From Prevotella sp. (GTDB lineage Bacteria; Bacteroidota; Bacteroidia; Bacteroidales; Bacteroidaceae): a stretch of 41,817 nt of DNA. The notes under the pieces were generated by a model, which saw nothing but the letters and a program-made list of their open reading frames with translations, was not told the origin of the DNA and ran no database searches. The translations under genes were made by a program, and so were the position numbers. The stretch spans positions 1-41,817 of the forward strand of contig JAFUUL010000031.1 in assembly GCA_017483805.1 (NCBI GenBank). The letters are read 5' to 3'. Each line of letters starts with the position of its first letter. Within the stretch, counting starts at the first letter, position 1. Shown piece by piece: positions 1-8,028 of the stretch.

Positions 1-43
1 AAGGACGAAAGTGTATCTTTGCCATGTTTTTAAGAACTTGGTC

Positions 44-74
44 CAAAGGTACAAATATTTTTGGACATAGCAAA
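44..74 (-). promoter_or_regulatory. Bacteroidetes-type promoter reading out of the left edge
   Basis: On the minus strand TTTG (71-74) is followed after 19 bases by TACCTTTG (44-51), which fits the -33/-7 consensus TTTG-N19/20-TAnnTTTG of the Bacteroidetes housekeeping sigma factor. The transcript would leave the window at the left, so the gene it serves is not visible. Confidence 0.5.
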
Positions 75-102
75 GCCCTGGCTTGAGAAAGTCGGGGCTT
101 TG
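71..102. other. Hairpin of unknown role
   Basis: CAAAGCCC (71-78) and GGGCTTTG (95-102) form the base of a stem that extends inward by further pairs including wobbles, giving about 14 pairs. No T-tract follows on either strand, so it does not look like a simple terminator. Its left arm overlaps the -33 element of the promoter at 44-74. Confidence 0.4.
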
Positions 103-106
103 TGAT

Positions 107-141
107 AAAAAAAGAGGATGTGCCTATTTTGACACACCCTC
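107..141 (-). terminator. Rho-independent terminator of the efflux operon
   Basis: Read on the minus strand, GAGGGTGTG and CACATCCTC form a 9-pair stem with one A/C mismatch and a 10-base loop, followed by a run of seven T. It lies just past the stop of the outer-membrane efflux gene and should end the long minus-strand transcript. Confidence 0.8.
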
Positions 142-153
142 GTCTAAACTATG

Positions 154-193
154 GGTTTGCTCCGTCCAAACCTGAGGTTTGCTTCGTCCAAAC
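154..193. repeat. Tandem pair of small palindromes
   Basis: Two nearly identical units, GGTTTG-N7-CAAACC (154-172) and GGTTTG-N7-CAAAC (176-193), sit side by side between the efflux gene and its terminator. Each can fold into a short hairpin. On the minus-strand transcript they lie in the 3' untranslated end, where they might affect mRNA decay; that role is a guess. Confidence 0.6.
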
Positions 194-195
194 TA

Positions 196-1515
196 TCAGA
201 AGGCAAGTTCCCTTCCGCGATAGAACTGGATGAGGGCCTGCTGGTAGAGATATTCGTAGCGAGCCTGGGTGAGGTCGCTCTCCGACTTCAGGTAGTTGTT
301 CTTGGCCTCGTTGAACTCGGTGATGGTGGCCTTTCCGTTCTCATATTTGGCCTGCATCAGGCGGAAGGCCGTCTCACTGCTCTCGCGGGCTTGGTCGCTG
401 CTCTGCAGTTTCTGCTGGGCGGCGATGGTGTTGTAGTAGGCCTGCTGTATCTCCTTGTAGAGCGTTTTCTTCGTGTTGTCAAGTGACAACTGCTGGTTCT
501 GACGATCAATCCGAGCCGAGCGGATGTTGTTGCGGGTCTGGAAGCGGTTGAAGATGGGGATATTGAGACTGAAGCCTAGATACTGGCTGAAGTTGTTCTC
601 CAACTGCTTGCCGAAGCCGTCGGCCACGAAGCCCGAAGTCTTATAGTAGTTGGAACCCAGGCCGGCGCTGAACGACAGCGTGGGATAGAGCCCCGACTGG
701 GCAATCTTGATATTGTTGTCGGCAGAGCGCAGGCGCAGTTGCTGGGCCTGTATCTCCGGCTTCACGGCGAGGGCCTCAGCGTAGATGTCGTCGGGGGTTG
801 GGAGGGCTGCGATGTTATCGCAGCCTACAGAACCTTGAGGGCGGACGATGGTGAAGCCGTCGGGGCTGGGCAGTTCCAGGAGTTGGGTCATCGAGAGGAT
901 GGCCAGTTGCAGGTTGTTGTCAGCCTGCGTGGCCGTCAGTTGGCTTTGGGCCATCGTGGCCTTCTGCTGGGCCAGTTCGGCCTCGCTCACCTTGCCCACG
1001 TTGAGCAGCGACTGTAGGCGGGCCACCTGGGCCGAGTCGATGCTAATCTGCCGATGGGCCACGTCGCTCATCTCCATGTCGTAGAGAATCTGCACATAGG
1101 CCTGGGCCACCTGGGTGCGGATGTCGTTCTTCGCTTTCTCCAGGTCCTGCGTGGCCGCCTCCAGGTTCAGTTGGTTCAGCCGGATGTTGTTGGGAATCTG
1201 GAAGCCCGTGAAGAGGGGCACGCTGGTGCCCAGCGAGAACGATGTGCTGCTCGTGTTCGTATTGGTATAGGTGTTCTCTGCCGTCAGGCCTCGGCCGAAG
1301 GAGAAGTTCTGGCCGGCGCTGGCGTTGAGGTCGGGCAGCCGCTGGTTGCGGGCCGTGGAGAGTTGTATCTCGCGCTGCTGGCGCTGGTTCTCATATTGCT
1401 TCACGCTGATGTTGTGCTCCACGGCGTAGTCGCAGCACTGGCGGAGGGTCCAGGGGGTCTGGGCCAGAAGGGGCTGCGATAGTATCGCAGCAAACAGGGC
1501 AAGGGCGATTCTCAT
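196..1515 (-). CDS. TolC family outer-membrane efflux protein
   Basis: A 439-aa protein with an N-terminal signal peptide (about 1-18, ending LLAQ). The two-fold repeated architecture of outer-membrane efflux proteins is visible: long coiled-coil helices rich in Gln, Ala and Asn (for example around 120-210 and 330-420) alternate with beta-strand segments containing FSLGTSVPLFTG and LGFSLNIPIFNR, the typical strand-turn motifs of each half. It would form the trimeric outer-membrane exit duct for the adaptor and MacB-type permeases encoded just upstream. It is the last gene of the operon, 6 bases after the adaptor gene, and is followed by a strong terminator. The substrate cannot be told from sequence. 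Confidence 0.93.
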   Translation of the reverse strand: MRIALALFAAILSQPLLAQTPWTLRQCCDYAVEHNISVKQYENQRQQREIQLSTARNQRLPDLNASAGQNFSFGRGLTAENTYTNTNTSSTSFSLGTSVPLFTGFQIPNNIRLNQLNLEAATQDLEKAKNDIRTQVAQAYVQILYDMEMSDVAHRQISIDSAQVARLQSLLNVGKVSEAELAQQKATMAQSQLTATQADNNLQLAILSMTQLLELPSPDGFTIVRPQGSVGCDNIAALPTPDDIYAEALAVKPEIQAQQLRLRSADNNIKIAQSGLYPTLSFSAGLGSNYYKTSGFVADGFGKQLENNFSQYLGFSLNIPIFNRFQTRNNIRSARIDRQNQQLSLDNTKKTLYKEIQQAYYNTIAAQQKLQSSDQARESSETAFRLMQAKYENGKATITEFNEAKNNYLKSESDLTQARYEYLYQQALIQFYRGRELAF

Positions 1516-1521
1516 GGCGGG

Positions 1522-2631
1522 TTAGTCGTTAGTGTCGGAAATGATCTGGGGGCCGCGCACCTTCTGGTCGGCGGTGAGGCCCTGCTTGATTTCAATGTTC
1601 ACGCCGTCGCTCAGGCCGGTGACCACGGGCTGACGGTCGTACTGCTTCTGACCGCCCTGCTCCTTCACCACATAGACGAAGGTGCTGTCGCCGCTGAACT
1701 CGATGGCACTCTCGGGCACGCAGAGCACCTGCTCGGCCTTGGCCAGCACTATTTCGGCGTTGGCCGAATAGCCGGAACGTATCTTGCCCTCGGCCGTCAC
1801 CGCCACGGCAGCCTTTATCTCAAACTGGTTGGCGCCGTTGCTCTCGGTGGCCTTCGGCGAGATGTATTCCAGCGTGGCGTCGAAGGTCAGATCCTGCAGG
1901 GCACCGATGGTGATGGTCATCGGCGTGCCGATGCTGAGTTGTCCCACCTCGGTCTCGTCGATGTTGCCACGGAAGATGAGGTCCTGCATGTTGGCCACGG
2001 TGGCAATGGTCGTACCGTCGTTGAAGGTATTGCTGTTGATGACCGAGTTGCCCACCTTGACGGGAATGTCGAGGATGATGCCGCTGATGGTCGAGCGGAT
2101 GAGCGTGCTGGAGGCCGAGGCATTCGACTTCGACACGCCGTCGCGCACCACCTGCAGGGCATCTACGGCGGCGGCCTTCTCCTCCTGGGCCTGACGGAGT
2201 TGCTGGCGCGACTTCTCAAACTCCTCGTCGCTCACCAACTGCTGGTCGTGCAGGTTCTGCACGCGAGCATAGTCCTTCTCCACCTGACGCAGGTTGATGT
2301 CGGCCAGGCGCACGCGGCTCTCGGCGCTGGAGAGTTGTCCCATGTCGGGTATCACCTTTACACGGGCAATCACCTCGCCCTGCTGCACACGGTCGCCGGG
2401 TTCCTTCATCAGTTCGGCGATGATGCCGCTGATCTGCGGCTTCACGTTCACCTCGTTGCGGGGCTCTATCTTGCCCGTAATGATGGTGGTCTTCTGGAGG
2501 TCTTTCATCTCGGGCGTGAACTCCGAGTATACAATCTCCTTGGGCTGGCTCTTCTGCCAGAGGAACACGAATGTTCCGATGAAAATCAGCGCAATGACTG
2601 CGGCAATGACTAACTTAATGTACTTCTTCAT
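1522..2631 (-). CDS. Periplasmic adaptor (MacA/HlyD-like) of a tripartite efflux pump
   Basis: A 369-aa membrane-fusion protein. An N-terminal membrane anchor (about 5-25) is followed by a split lipoyl/barrel-sandwich domain (VNVKPQISGIIAELMKEPGD near 60-82, and its return half near 180-200), a helical hairpin rich in Glu, Gln and Arg (about 100-165), and beta-barrel and membrane-proximal domains. The protein should bridge the inner-membrane permeases to the TolC-like channel encoded downstream. It follows two FtsX/MacB-type permease genes, so the family is better described as MacA-like than RND-type. The start at 2631 gives a clean anchor. Confidence 0.92.
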   Translation of the reverse strand: MKKYIKLVIAAVIALIFIGTFVFLWQKSQPKEIVYSEFTPEMKDLQKTTIITGKIEPRNEVNVKPQISGIIAELMKEPGDRVQQGEVIARVKVIPDMGQLSSAESRVRLADINLRQVEKDYARVQNLHDQQLVSDEEFEKSRQQLRQAQEEKAAAVDALQVVRDGVSKSNASASSTLIRSTISGIILDIPVKVGNSVINSNTFNDGTTIATVANMQDLIFRGNIDETEVGQLSIGTPMTITIGALQDLTFDATLEYISPKATESNGANQFEIKAAVAVTAEGKIRSGYSANAEIVLAKAEQVLCVPESAIEFSGDSTFVYVVKEQGGQKQYDRQPVVTGLSDGVNIEIKQGLTADQKVRGPQIISDTND

Positions 2632-2633
2632 AT

Positions 2634-2665
2634 TTTAATTCTTAATTCTTAACTCTTAATTTTTA
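2634..2665. repeat. AT-rich heptamer run (TTAATTC/TTAACTC)
   Basis: Tandem copies of TTAATTC and TTAACTC fill the gap between the adaptor gene and the preceding permease gene. The same degenerate heptamer appears near 9693-9776 and 22833-22864, always outside genes or at a gene edge. Confidence 0.7.
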
Positions 2666-2672
2666 CCTCATC

Positions 2673-3920
2673 TCACTCATCCCTCATCGCGTCTACGGGC
2701 TTGATGCTCATGGCACGGGCGGCGGGGGCCAGACCGGCCAGGACGCCCATGACGGCTATGGCGAAGGCCGCAGAGAGGGCCGTCCAGAAGCCCACCTGGA
2801 AGTGGGCCGCCACGATGCCGTCCTCGGTATTGCCCATCTCCAGCATCTGCAGGATGAGCACGGCAAACAGGATGCCGCTCATGCCTGCCACCATCGTCAG
2901 CACAATGCTCTCGGAGATGATCTGCGAGAGAATCATGCGCGGCGTGGCACCGATGGCCCGACGGATGCCAATCTCTATGGTACGCTCGCGCACGGTGACC
3001 ATCATGATGTTCGACACGCCGATGGCTCCGGCCAGCAGCGTACCCAGGCCGACGAGCCAGATGAGGAAGTTGACCCCACGGAACAGCGAGTCGAGCAACT
3101 GGAACAGCACCTCGGTATTGAAGACCATGATGCCCTGCTCGTCGGTGGCATCCACCAGATGGGCCCGCCCGATGGTCTCGCGGATGCGGGGTGCCAGGGT
3201 GCTCATCACCACGCCGGGCCGTCCCGTCAGGGCAATCATGTCCACCTCGTTGCCGCGGTTGTAGGTCTGCTGCATCAGCGTGATGGGCAGCAGCATGGTG
3301 GTGCCCGCCTCCGAGCCGAACGACATGCCGCCCGACACGTTGTAGTCTACGCCCACTATCTGGTAGTAGATGGAGTCCACACGGATGAACTTGCCGCAGG
3401 GATCGCCGCCGCCGGGGAAAAGATCCTTGTAGGTCTTCTTGCCGATGACGCACACCTTGCGGTGCTCAGCCAGGTCCATGTCGTTCAGGTAGCGACCATA
3501 AAACATCTTGGGATTGTTGATCTTTTGGTAGTCGGGCATCACGCCATTGATGCCCACCGTCGTCTTGCGGTCGCCGTAGTAGGCCGTGCCGCCATTCGAG
3601 AAGAGCATGGGCGACACCACGTCCAGTTCGGGTATGCGGTGCTTCAGACGGTCCACGTCCTTGCGCTCCATCTCCCAGTAGCGCCCCTTGCGGAAGCCCT
3701 TGTAGGCCTTCGATGTAGGTTGTGCCCACACCATGGCCGAGTTGGTGGCAAAGCCCTCGAAGTTCTGGTTCAGCAGTTCCTTCAGTCCCTGTCCGCCGCC
3801 AATGAGTGCAACCAACATAAAAACGCCCCAGAACACGCCGAAGCCCGTCAGCAGCGAACGGCTCTTGTTGCGCGTCAGCGTGTCGATGATTTCTCTGTAT
3901 GTGTCTATATCCAGTCTCAT
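2673..3920 (-). CDS. MacB/FtsX-type ABC transporter permease (second of two)
   Basis: A 415-aa permease with the MacB layout: a first membrane segment near 22-43 (LLTGFGVFWGVFMLVALIGGGQGL), a large periplasmic MacB_PCD-like domain (about 50-270), then three clustered membrane segments near 280-310, 335-360 and 375-400. The conserved stretch TVRERTIEIGIRRAIGATP sits between the second and third segments. It begins 1 base after the stop of the related permease gene, so the two are translated together and probably form a heterodimer served by the ATPase encoded at 5192-5851. It has no ATPase domain of its own, unlike E. coli MacB. Confidence 0.93.
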   Translation of the reverse strand: MRLDIDTYREIIDTLTRNKSRSLLTGFGVFWGVFMLVALIGGGQGLKELLNQNFEGFATNSAMVWAQPTSKAYKGFRKGRYWEMERKDVDRLKHRIPELDVVSPMLFSNGGTAYYGDRKTTVGINGVMPDYQKINNPKMFYGRYLNDMDLAEHRKVCVIGKKTYKDLFPGGGDPCGKFIRVDSIYYQIVGVDYNVSGGMSFGSEAGTTMLLPITLMQQTYNRGNEVDMIALTGRPGVVMSTLAPRIRETIGRAHLVDATDEQGIMVFNTEVLFQLLDSLFRGVNFLIWLVGLGTLLAGAIGVSNIMMVTVRERTIEIGIRRAIGATPRMILSQIISESIVLTMVAGMSGILFAVLILQMLEMGNTEDGIVAAHFQVGFWTALSAAFAIAVMGVLAGLAPAARAMSIKPVDAMRDE

Positions 3921-3921
3921 G

Positions 3922-5208
3922 TCAGTCTGCTCTTAGTGCCTCGATGGGGCGGATTCGTGATGCTTTCAGTGCGGGAATCAGGCCGGCGATGGTGCCGGCG
4001 ATGATCATGACCATCGTGGCCTCGAAACATACATCCAGGCCGACGGTGGGGTCGACGAACATCGTGGCCTTGAAGAGGCCAGCATCCACCTTGGTATGCC
4101 CCAGCGTGGCGTCCATATACTCGTTGGCCGCTATGCCCAGCAGCATGCCGATGTAGCCGAAGATAGTGGTGATGACGATGCTCTCGATGATGATAAGTTT
4201 CAGGATGCTCCACGGCTTGGCGCCGATGGCCTTGCGGATGCCGAACTCATGGGTGCGCTCCTTCACGGTGATGAGCATGATGTTCGACACGCCCACGATG
4301 CCGCTCAGCAGCGTGAAGAGGCCCACTATCCAGAGGGCGGTGCGGATGATGCCGATGCCTGTCTCCATCTGCAGGTTCTGCGTGTAGCGGTTCCACAGCC
4401 AGATGGCACTTTCGTCCTCGGGATGGGCCTGGTGGTTGGCATTGATGCGCTGGCGATACTCCTGCTCGAAGGCCTCGTTGGCCTCTTCGGTGGTCAGTCC
4501 GTGGAAGGTGAACTCAATGCGGCCGGCATCGTCGGTATTGGCGCCGTAGATGCTCTTCACCGTGGTGTAGGGCGAGAAGACGTCGGCGCGCCCGTTCTCC
4601 TGCTCCTTGTAGATGCCCACCACCTTGAAGGCGAAGTTGCCTACCTTCACATACTGTCCGATGAGCCGTCCCGTTTGTTGCGTTATTAACGCAACAGACT
4701 GAACAGACGGAGCAGCCAGCAACTCCTGCGCCTGCTTATTGCTGAGCACCAGCACCTTGCGCTTCTCGCGGATGTCCAGGTCGTTGATATAGCGCCCGTG
4801 GAGCATCTCCACCTTGTCTATCTTCGTGTGGTTGGGGTACACGCCGGCTATCTGGCCGTTGATGTACTGCTGGCCGTTGCTGATGATGCTCACCGTGCGA
4901 TACTGGGCACCCACCTCGTCGATGGTGCCCTTGAAGTCGCTGGCCGTGACGGCGATGTCGCGCCCCTGCAGCCGGATGTCGCGCCCTTCCTTCAGTCCCT
5001 GATAGGGCTTCGAGGTCTCGCCGCCGAAGACCACCATCGAACTGCTCAGGAAGCGGTCGCTCTGCCTCAACTGCGCATTGATGAGTCCGTTGCCGGCCCC
5101 CAGCAGCACGATCAGCATAAAGATGCCCCATGCCACGGCGAAGCCCGTCAGCCCCGTGCGCAGTTTGTTCCGTCGGGCCGTGGCCCATATCTCATTCAAT
5201 AACTCCAT
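3922..5208 (-). CDS. MacB/FtsX-type ABC transporter permease (first of two)
   Basis: A 428-aa paralogue of the next gene. A first membrane segment (about 17-42, TGLTGFAVAWGIFMLIVLLGAG) is followed by a large periplasmic domain and three C-terminal membrane segments, with TVKERTHEFGIRKAIGAKP between the second and third. The start codon lies inside the 3' end of the ATPase gene (17-base overlap), indicating translational coupling. Together the ATPase, two permeases, adaptor and outer-membrane channel form a complete MacAB-TolC-like machine. The family exports peptides, siderophores, macrolides or lipoprotein-like cargo; the substrate here is not evident. Confidence 0.93.
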   Translation of the reverse strand: MELLNEIWATARRNKLRTGLTGFAVAWGIFMLIVLLGAGNGLINAQLRQSDRFLSSSMVVFGGETSKPYQGLKEGRDIRLQGRDIAVTASDFKGTIDEVGAQYRTVSIISNGQQYINGQIAGVYPNHTKIDKVEMLHGRYINDLDIREKRKVLVLSNKQAQELLAAPSVQSVALITQQTGRLIGQYVKVGNFAFKVVGIYKEQENGRADVFSPYTTVKSIYGANTDDAGRIEFTFHGLTTEEANEAFEQEYRQRINANHQAHPEDESAIWLWNRYTQNLQMETGIGIIRTALWIVGLFTLLSGIVGVSNIMLITVKERTHEFGIRKAIGAKPWSILKLIIIESIVITTIFGYIGMLLGIAANEYMDATLGHTKVDAGLFKATMFVDPTVGLDVCFEATMVMIIAGTIAGLIPALKASRIRPIEALRAD

Positions 5209-5851
5209 CCTTGATACGTATGATGCGGTTCGTCTGTTCGGCCACGCCGGGGTCGTGGGTCACGATGACCTGGGTGATATGCTCCGACTGGTTCAGGTCC
5301 TTCAGCAGTTGCATCACCTCCACCGAGGTCTTCGAGTCGAGGGCACCCGTAGGCTCGTCGGCCAGGATGATCTGCGGCTTGGTGATGAGGGCACGGGCAA
5401 TGGCCACGCGCTGCTTCTGTCCGCCGGAGAGTTCGTTGGGATAGTGGGTGGCCCAGTCCAGAAGGCCCAGTCTTTCTAGATACTCAAGGGCGAGGGTGTG
5501 ACGCTTGCGGCGGCTGACGCCCTGATAGAAGAGCGGCAACTCCACGTTCTCCACGGCCGTCTTGAAGTTGATGAGGTTGAACGACTGGAAGATAAAGCCA
5601 ATCATCCGGTTGCGGTATTCGGCGGCCTTGCTCTCTGAGAGGTTCTTGATAAGAACCCCATTCAGTTCGTAAGTGCCCGAGTCATAGTTGTCTAGGATAC
5701 CCAGGATGTTGAGCAGCGTGGACTTGCCCGAGCCCGAGGCACCCATGATGGAGACGAACTCGCCCGCCTCGATATCGAGGTTGATGCCTTTCAGCACGTG
5801 CAGCGGCTGGGCGCCGAAGTAGGTCTTATTGACGTTTTCTAAGTGTATCAT
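5192..5851 (-). CDS. ABC transporter ATP-binding protein (MacB/LolD type)
   Basis: A 219-aa nucleotide-binding subunit. Walker A is GASGSGKST (about 37-45), the Q-loop lies in GFIFQSFNLI, the signature is LSGGQKQRV, Walker B is IILADEPTGALD, and the H-loop is in VIVTHDP. The short single-domain form and these signatures match the MacB/LolD/FtsE group that energises extracytoplasmic FtsX-like permeases. It lies 35 bases after the GntR-type regulator gene and overlaps the first permease gene. Confidence 0.95.
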   Translation of the reverse strand: MIHLENVNKTYFGAQPLHVLKGINLDIEAGEFVSIMGASGSGKSTLLNILGILDNYDSGTYELNGVLIKNLSESKAAEYRNRMIGFIFQSFNLINFKTAVENVELPLFYQGVSRRKRHTLALEYLERLGLLDWATHYPNELSGGQKQRVAIARALITKPQIILADEPTGALDSKTSVEVMQLLKDLNQSEHITQVIVTHDPGVAEQTNRIIRIKDGVIE

Positions 5852-5886
5852 CGCTTGCTGATTTTATCCAATAGACGCAAGAAGCA

Positions 5887-6246
5887 TCAGTTTTGTTGCG
5901 CATCATACGCAACTTTAACATCTTCTAACGTAATGCCCAGCAATTGCATCTGCCGGAACAGTTCTGGCAGTTTCTCTTTCACGAACACTTTCTTGCGCTC
6001 TTTCAGTATCTGCTTCTTCGCACCCTTGGTGACAAAGTAGCCCAATCCCCGCTTATTATAAATAATGTTCGCACGCGCGAGTTCGTCGTAGGCCTTCACC
6101 GCCGTGTTGGTGTTCACCTCAAGCAGCACGGCATATTCGCGCACGGAGGGGATGCGGTCGTCGTCCTTGTACTTGTCGGCCAGTATCTCGTCGCAGAGGC
6201 GGTCGGCCATCTGCACGTATATCGGTTTATCGGAATTGAATATCAT
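5887..6246 (-). CDS. GntR family transcriptional regulator, YtrA-like
   Basis: A 119-aa protein with an N-terminal GntR winged helix (about 5-75: PIYVQMADRLCDEILADKY, then IPSVREYAVLLEVNTNTAVKAYDELARANIIYNKRGLGYFV) and only a short helical tail of about 40 residues. The missing ligand domain is characteristic of the YtrA subfamily, which usually represses the ABC transporter operon that encodes it. It sits inside such an operon, with ATGA overlap to the upstream membrane protein gene. The likely operator is the palindrome at 7915-7938 on the operon's predicted start site. The inducing signal is unknown. Confidence 0.92.
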   Translation of the reverse strand: MIFNSDKPIYVQMADRLCDEILADKYKDDDRIPSVREYAVLLEVNTNTAVKAYDELARANIIYNKRGLGYFVTKGAKKQILKERKKVFVKEKLPELFRQMQLLGITLEDVKVAYDAQQN

Positions 6247-7058
6247 ACGTTAGCGAATTTACGGGTTACAACCTGCCAGCGGCAGAACAGCCAATAGGCC
6301 AGCCAAGAGAAGCCGACAACGGCTAATATTGAAAGGACGATGATGCCTGCCTCAATAGCCAGATACCCCACACCATCATTGTATTTGTAAAGCCCTATCA
6401 TGTTGTAGCACGACGCCAAGAAAATGAGAATCAAGACAGCCAAGGCGCTGGTCACGATGAAGTGATACTTCCTGAAGAACACGCCACCAAGCAAATAGAA
6501 GGCATGGATACCTACAAGAAAGGCATAGACACGCGTCACACTCAGCCAAGAATCTCCTTGCGGGAAGAAGTGGAAGAAATCATCGGTAGCCGCCATCACA
6601 GGATAATCGGTCATCGAAAGATAAGCCATGTGAATCAGGTCGGCCACGAAGAACGGCAGCAATCCTCCCACCAGCGAGAAGACCAGCAGGTAAACCCAGC
6701 GCGACAGGAACTTCTCCAGATTCGAGGCCGGCAACATCAGCCACGCGATGCGCTGCTGCTTCTTCTGCTCATCGCGGTAGAGCGTGCTGGCGGCAATGAG
6801 GAAAAAGATAAACATAGCCACAACACCAAAAGCACCCACCGCCTCACAGAGAGCATGGACACGCATTTCCATCGCTACTTCATAAGTACCATAGTAATCA
6901 ACAAATGCCTGGGAAGAGAATCCCATCACATGTGCAAACCAGAAGAAGAACAGGTAGAGCAACAACATGCAGAGCGCACCCCACATCATGGCCTTGCGGC
7001 CTTCCACGAAATCGAGTTTCAGCACGCGGCCGAAGCGAGTCATATTAAAGTTTTTCAT
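6243..7058 (-). CDS. Multi-span membrane protein, likely ABC-2-type permease partner
   Basis: A 271-aa protein with about six membrane segments (near 23-42, 77-95, 118-138, 170-190, 198-220 and 235-257). No strong catalytic motif is visible. It is joined by ATGA overlaps to an ABC ATPase gene before it and a YtrA-like regulator gene after it, the usual arrangement for a YtrBC-like or ABC-2 transporter. I infer it is the membrane half of that ATPase. The motif YRDEQKKQQRIAWLMLPAS near 100-118 resembles the cytoplasmic loop of ABC-2 permeases, but I do not recognise a named family. Confidence 0.75.
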   Translation of the reverse strand: MKNFNMTRFGRVLKLDFVEGRKAMMWGALCMLLLYLFFFWFAHVMGFSSQAFVDYYGTYEVAMEMRVHALCEAVGAFGVVAMFIFFLIAASTLYRDEQKKQQRIAWLMLPASNLEKFLSRWVYLLVFSLVGGLLPFFVADLIHMAYLSMTDYPVMAATDDFFHFFPQGDSWLSVTRVYAFLVGIHAFYLLGGVFFRKYHFIVTSALAVLILIFLASCYNMIGLYKYNDGVGYLAIEAGIIVLSILAVVGFSWLAYWLFCRWQVVTRKFANV

Positions 7059-7876
7059 TTCACCAGTCCTTTCGTTACAGCGTTAAACAACAGTTCCAGA
7101 TTCACTTGCGTCTCGGGCATATCGGCCGTACGACGCACCATAGCCACATTGCCTTGCAGCGACGGCTCGGCATAGATGACATCTTCCGTCATCTCTTGCG
7201 GCAGACGCATCTCAAAAGCATACCTTTCCATGATGTCAGCCACCGAGGCATTGAGCAGCAGTTCCCGCTCGGTGAGAATCATGATGTGGTCGAGCAGTGC
7301 CTCCACGTCGTGCACCTGGTGGGTAGAGATGATGAGCGTGCGATCCTCGCTCATGTTCTCAGCCACCACCTTGCGGAACTGACTCTTCGAGGGGATGTCC
7401 AGCCCGTTGGTCGGCTCGTCCATCAGCAGATAGCGCGTCTGGGCAGCCAGGGCGATGCTCATATAGACCTTTTTCTTCTGTCCCATCGACAGGGCTTTCA
7501 GATGCAGGTCGGAAGTGAGTTCGAAGTCCTTCAGACAACGCTCCAGCACCTCGCGGCAAAAACGAGGATAGAAGTCCTCCATCAGCCGCACATACTTCTC
7601 CAACGACATCGAAGGCAGGTCGTACTCCTCTGGCACCAGGAAAATCTCCTGTAAGGTTTCAGCCCGTCGTTCGTATGTTGCGATACCATCGCAACAAACC
7701 GCCCCCTTACCAGGCCGCAGCAGCCCCGCTATCAGGTAGAGCAGCGTCGACTTGCCCATGCCGTTCTTGCCCAGCAAGCCATAGATGCGGTTGGCCTCCA
7801 GTTTCAAACTGAAGTTCTCGAACACCTGGCGTTTCTGCCCGGCATACTTAAAACTCATGTTACTTACTTCAATCAT
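7055..7876 (-). CDS. ABC transporter ATP-binding protein (YtrB/CcmA-like)
   Basis: A 273-aa nucleotide-binding protein. Walker A is LGKNGMGKSTLL (about 35-46), the signature is LSMGQKKKV, Walker B is YLLMDEPTNGLD, and the switch His is in IISTHQVHD. A C-terminal extension of about 70 residues follows the core, as in drug or stress-related ABC-2 ATPases. It is the first gene of the eight-gene minus-strand unit and overlaps the membrane protein gene by ATGA. The promoter lies about 60 bases upstream. Its partner is most likely the 271-aa membrane protein rather than the MacB-type permeases, which have their own ATPase. Confidence 0.92.
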   Translation of the reverse strand: MIEVSNMSFKYAGQKRQVFENFSLKLEANRIYGLLGKNGMGKSTLLYLIAGLLRPGKGAVCCDGIATYERRAETLQEIFLVPEEYDLPSMSLEKYVRLMEDFYPRFCREVLERCLKDFELTSDLHLKALSMGQKKKVYMSIALAAQTRYLLMDEPTNGLDIPSKSQFRKVVAENMSEDRTLIISTHQVHDVEALLDHIMILTERELLLNASVADIMERYAFEMRLPQEMTEDVIYAEPSLQGNVAMVRRTADMPETQVNLELLFNAVTKGLVK

Positions 7877-7914
7877 AACCTCTATGTTGTAACTTAAACG
7901 ATAACGCTTGTATT

Positions 7915-7938
7915 AGTGTACCACATTAGTAGTACACT
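7915..7938. promoter_or_regulatory. Palindromic candidate operator for the GntR/YtrA-like repressor
   Basis: AGTGTAC (7915-7921) and GTACACT (7932-7938) form a perfect 7-base inverted repeat separated by 10 bases. It begins 2 bases downstream of the -7 element of the operon promoter, so it covers the expected transcription start. Position, symmetry and the regulator gene within the same operon fit autorepression; binding itself is inferred. Confidence 0.6.
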
Positions 7939-7939
7939 G

Positions 7940-7971
7940 CAAAAGTAGGCATTATTTCTTTACCGACCAAA
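7940..7971 (-). promoter_or_regulatory. Promoter of the ABC/efflux operon
   Basis: On the minus strand TTTG (7968-7971) is followed after exactly 20 bases by TACTTTTG (7940-7947), a full match to the Bacteroidetes -33/-7 consensus. Transcription should start near 7933-7935 and run through eight genes to the terminator at 107-141. Confidence 0.8.
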
Positions 7972-8028
7972 CATTTGGCCGACTTTTTGAGGGCGTTAAC
8001 ACAGATTTAACATTCCCACCTTATTATA

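Noticed and set aside
71-102. Terminator at the left edge
   Set aside because: The stem is strong but no T-tract follows on either strand; the neighbouring hairpin at 107-141 is the convincing terminator.
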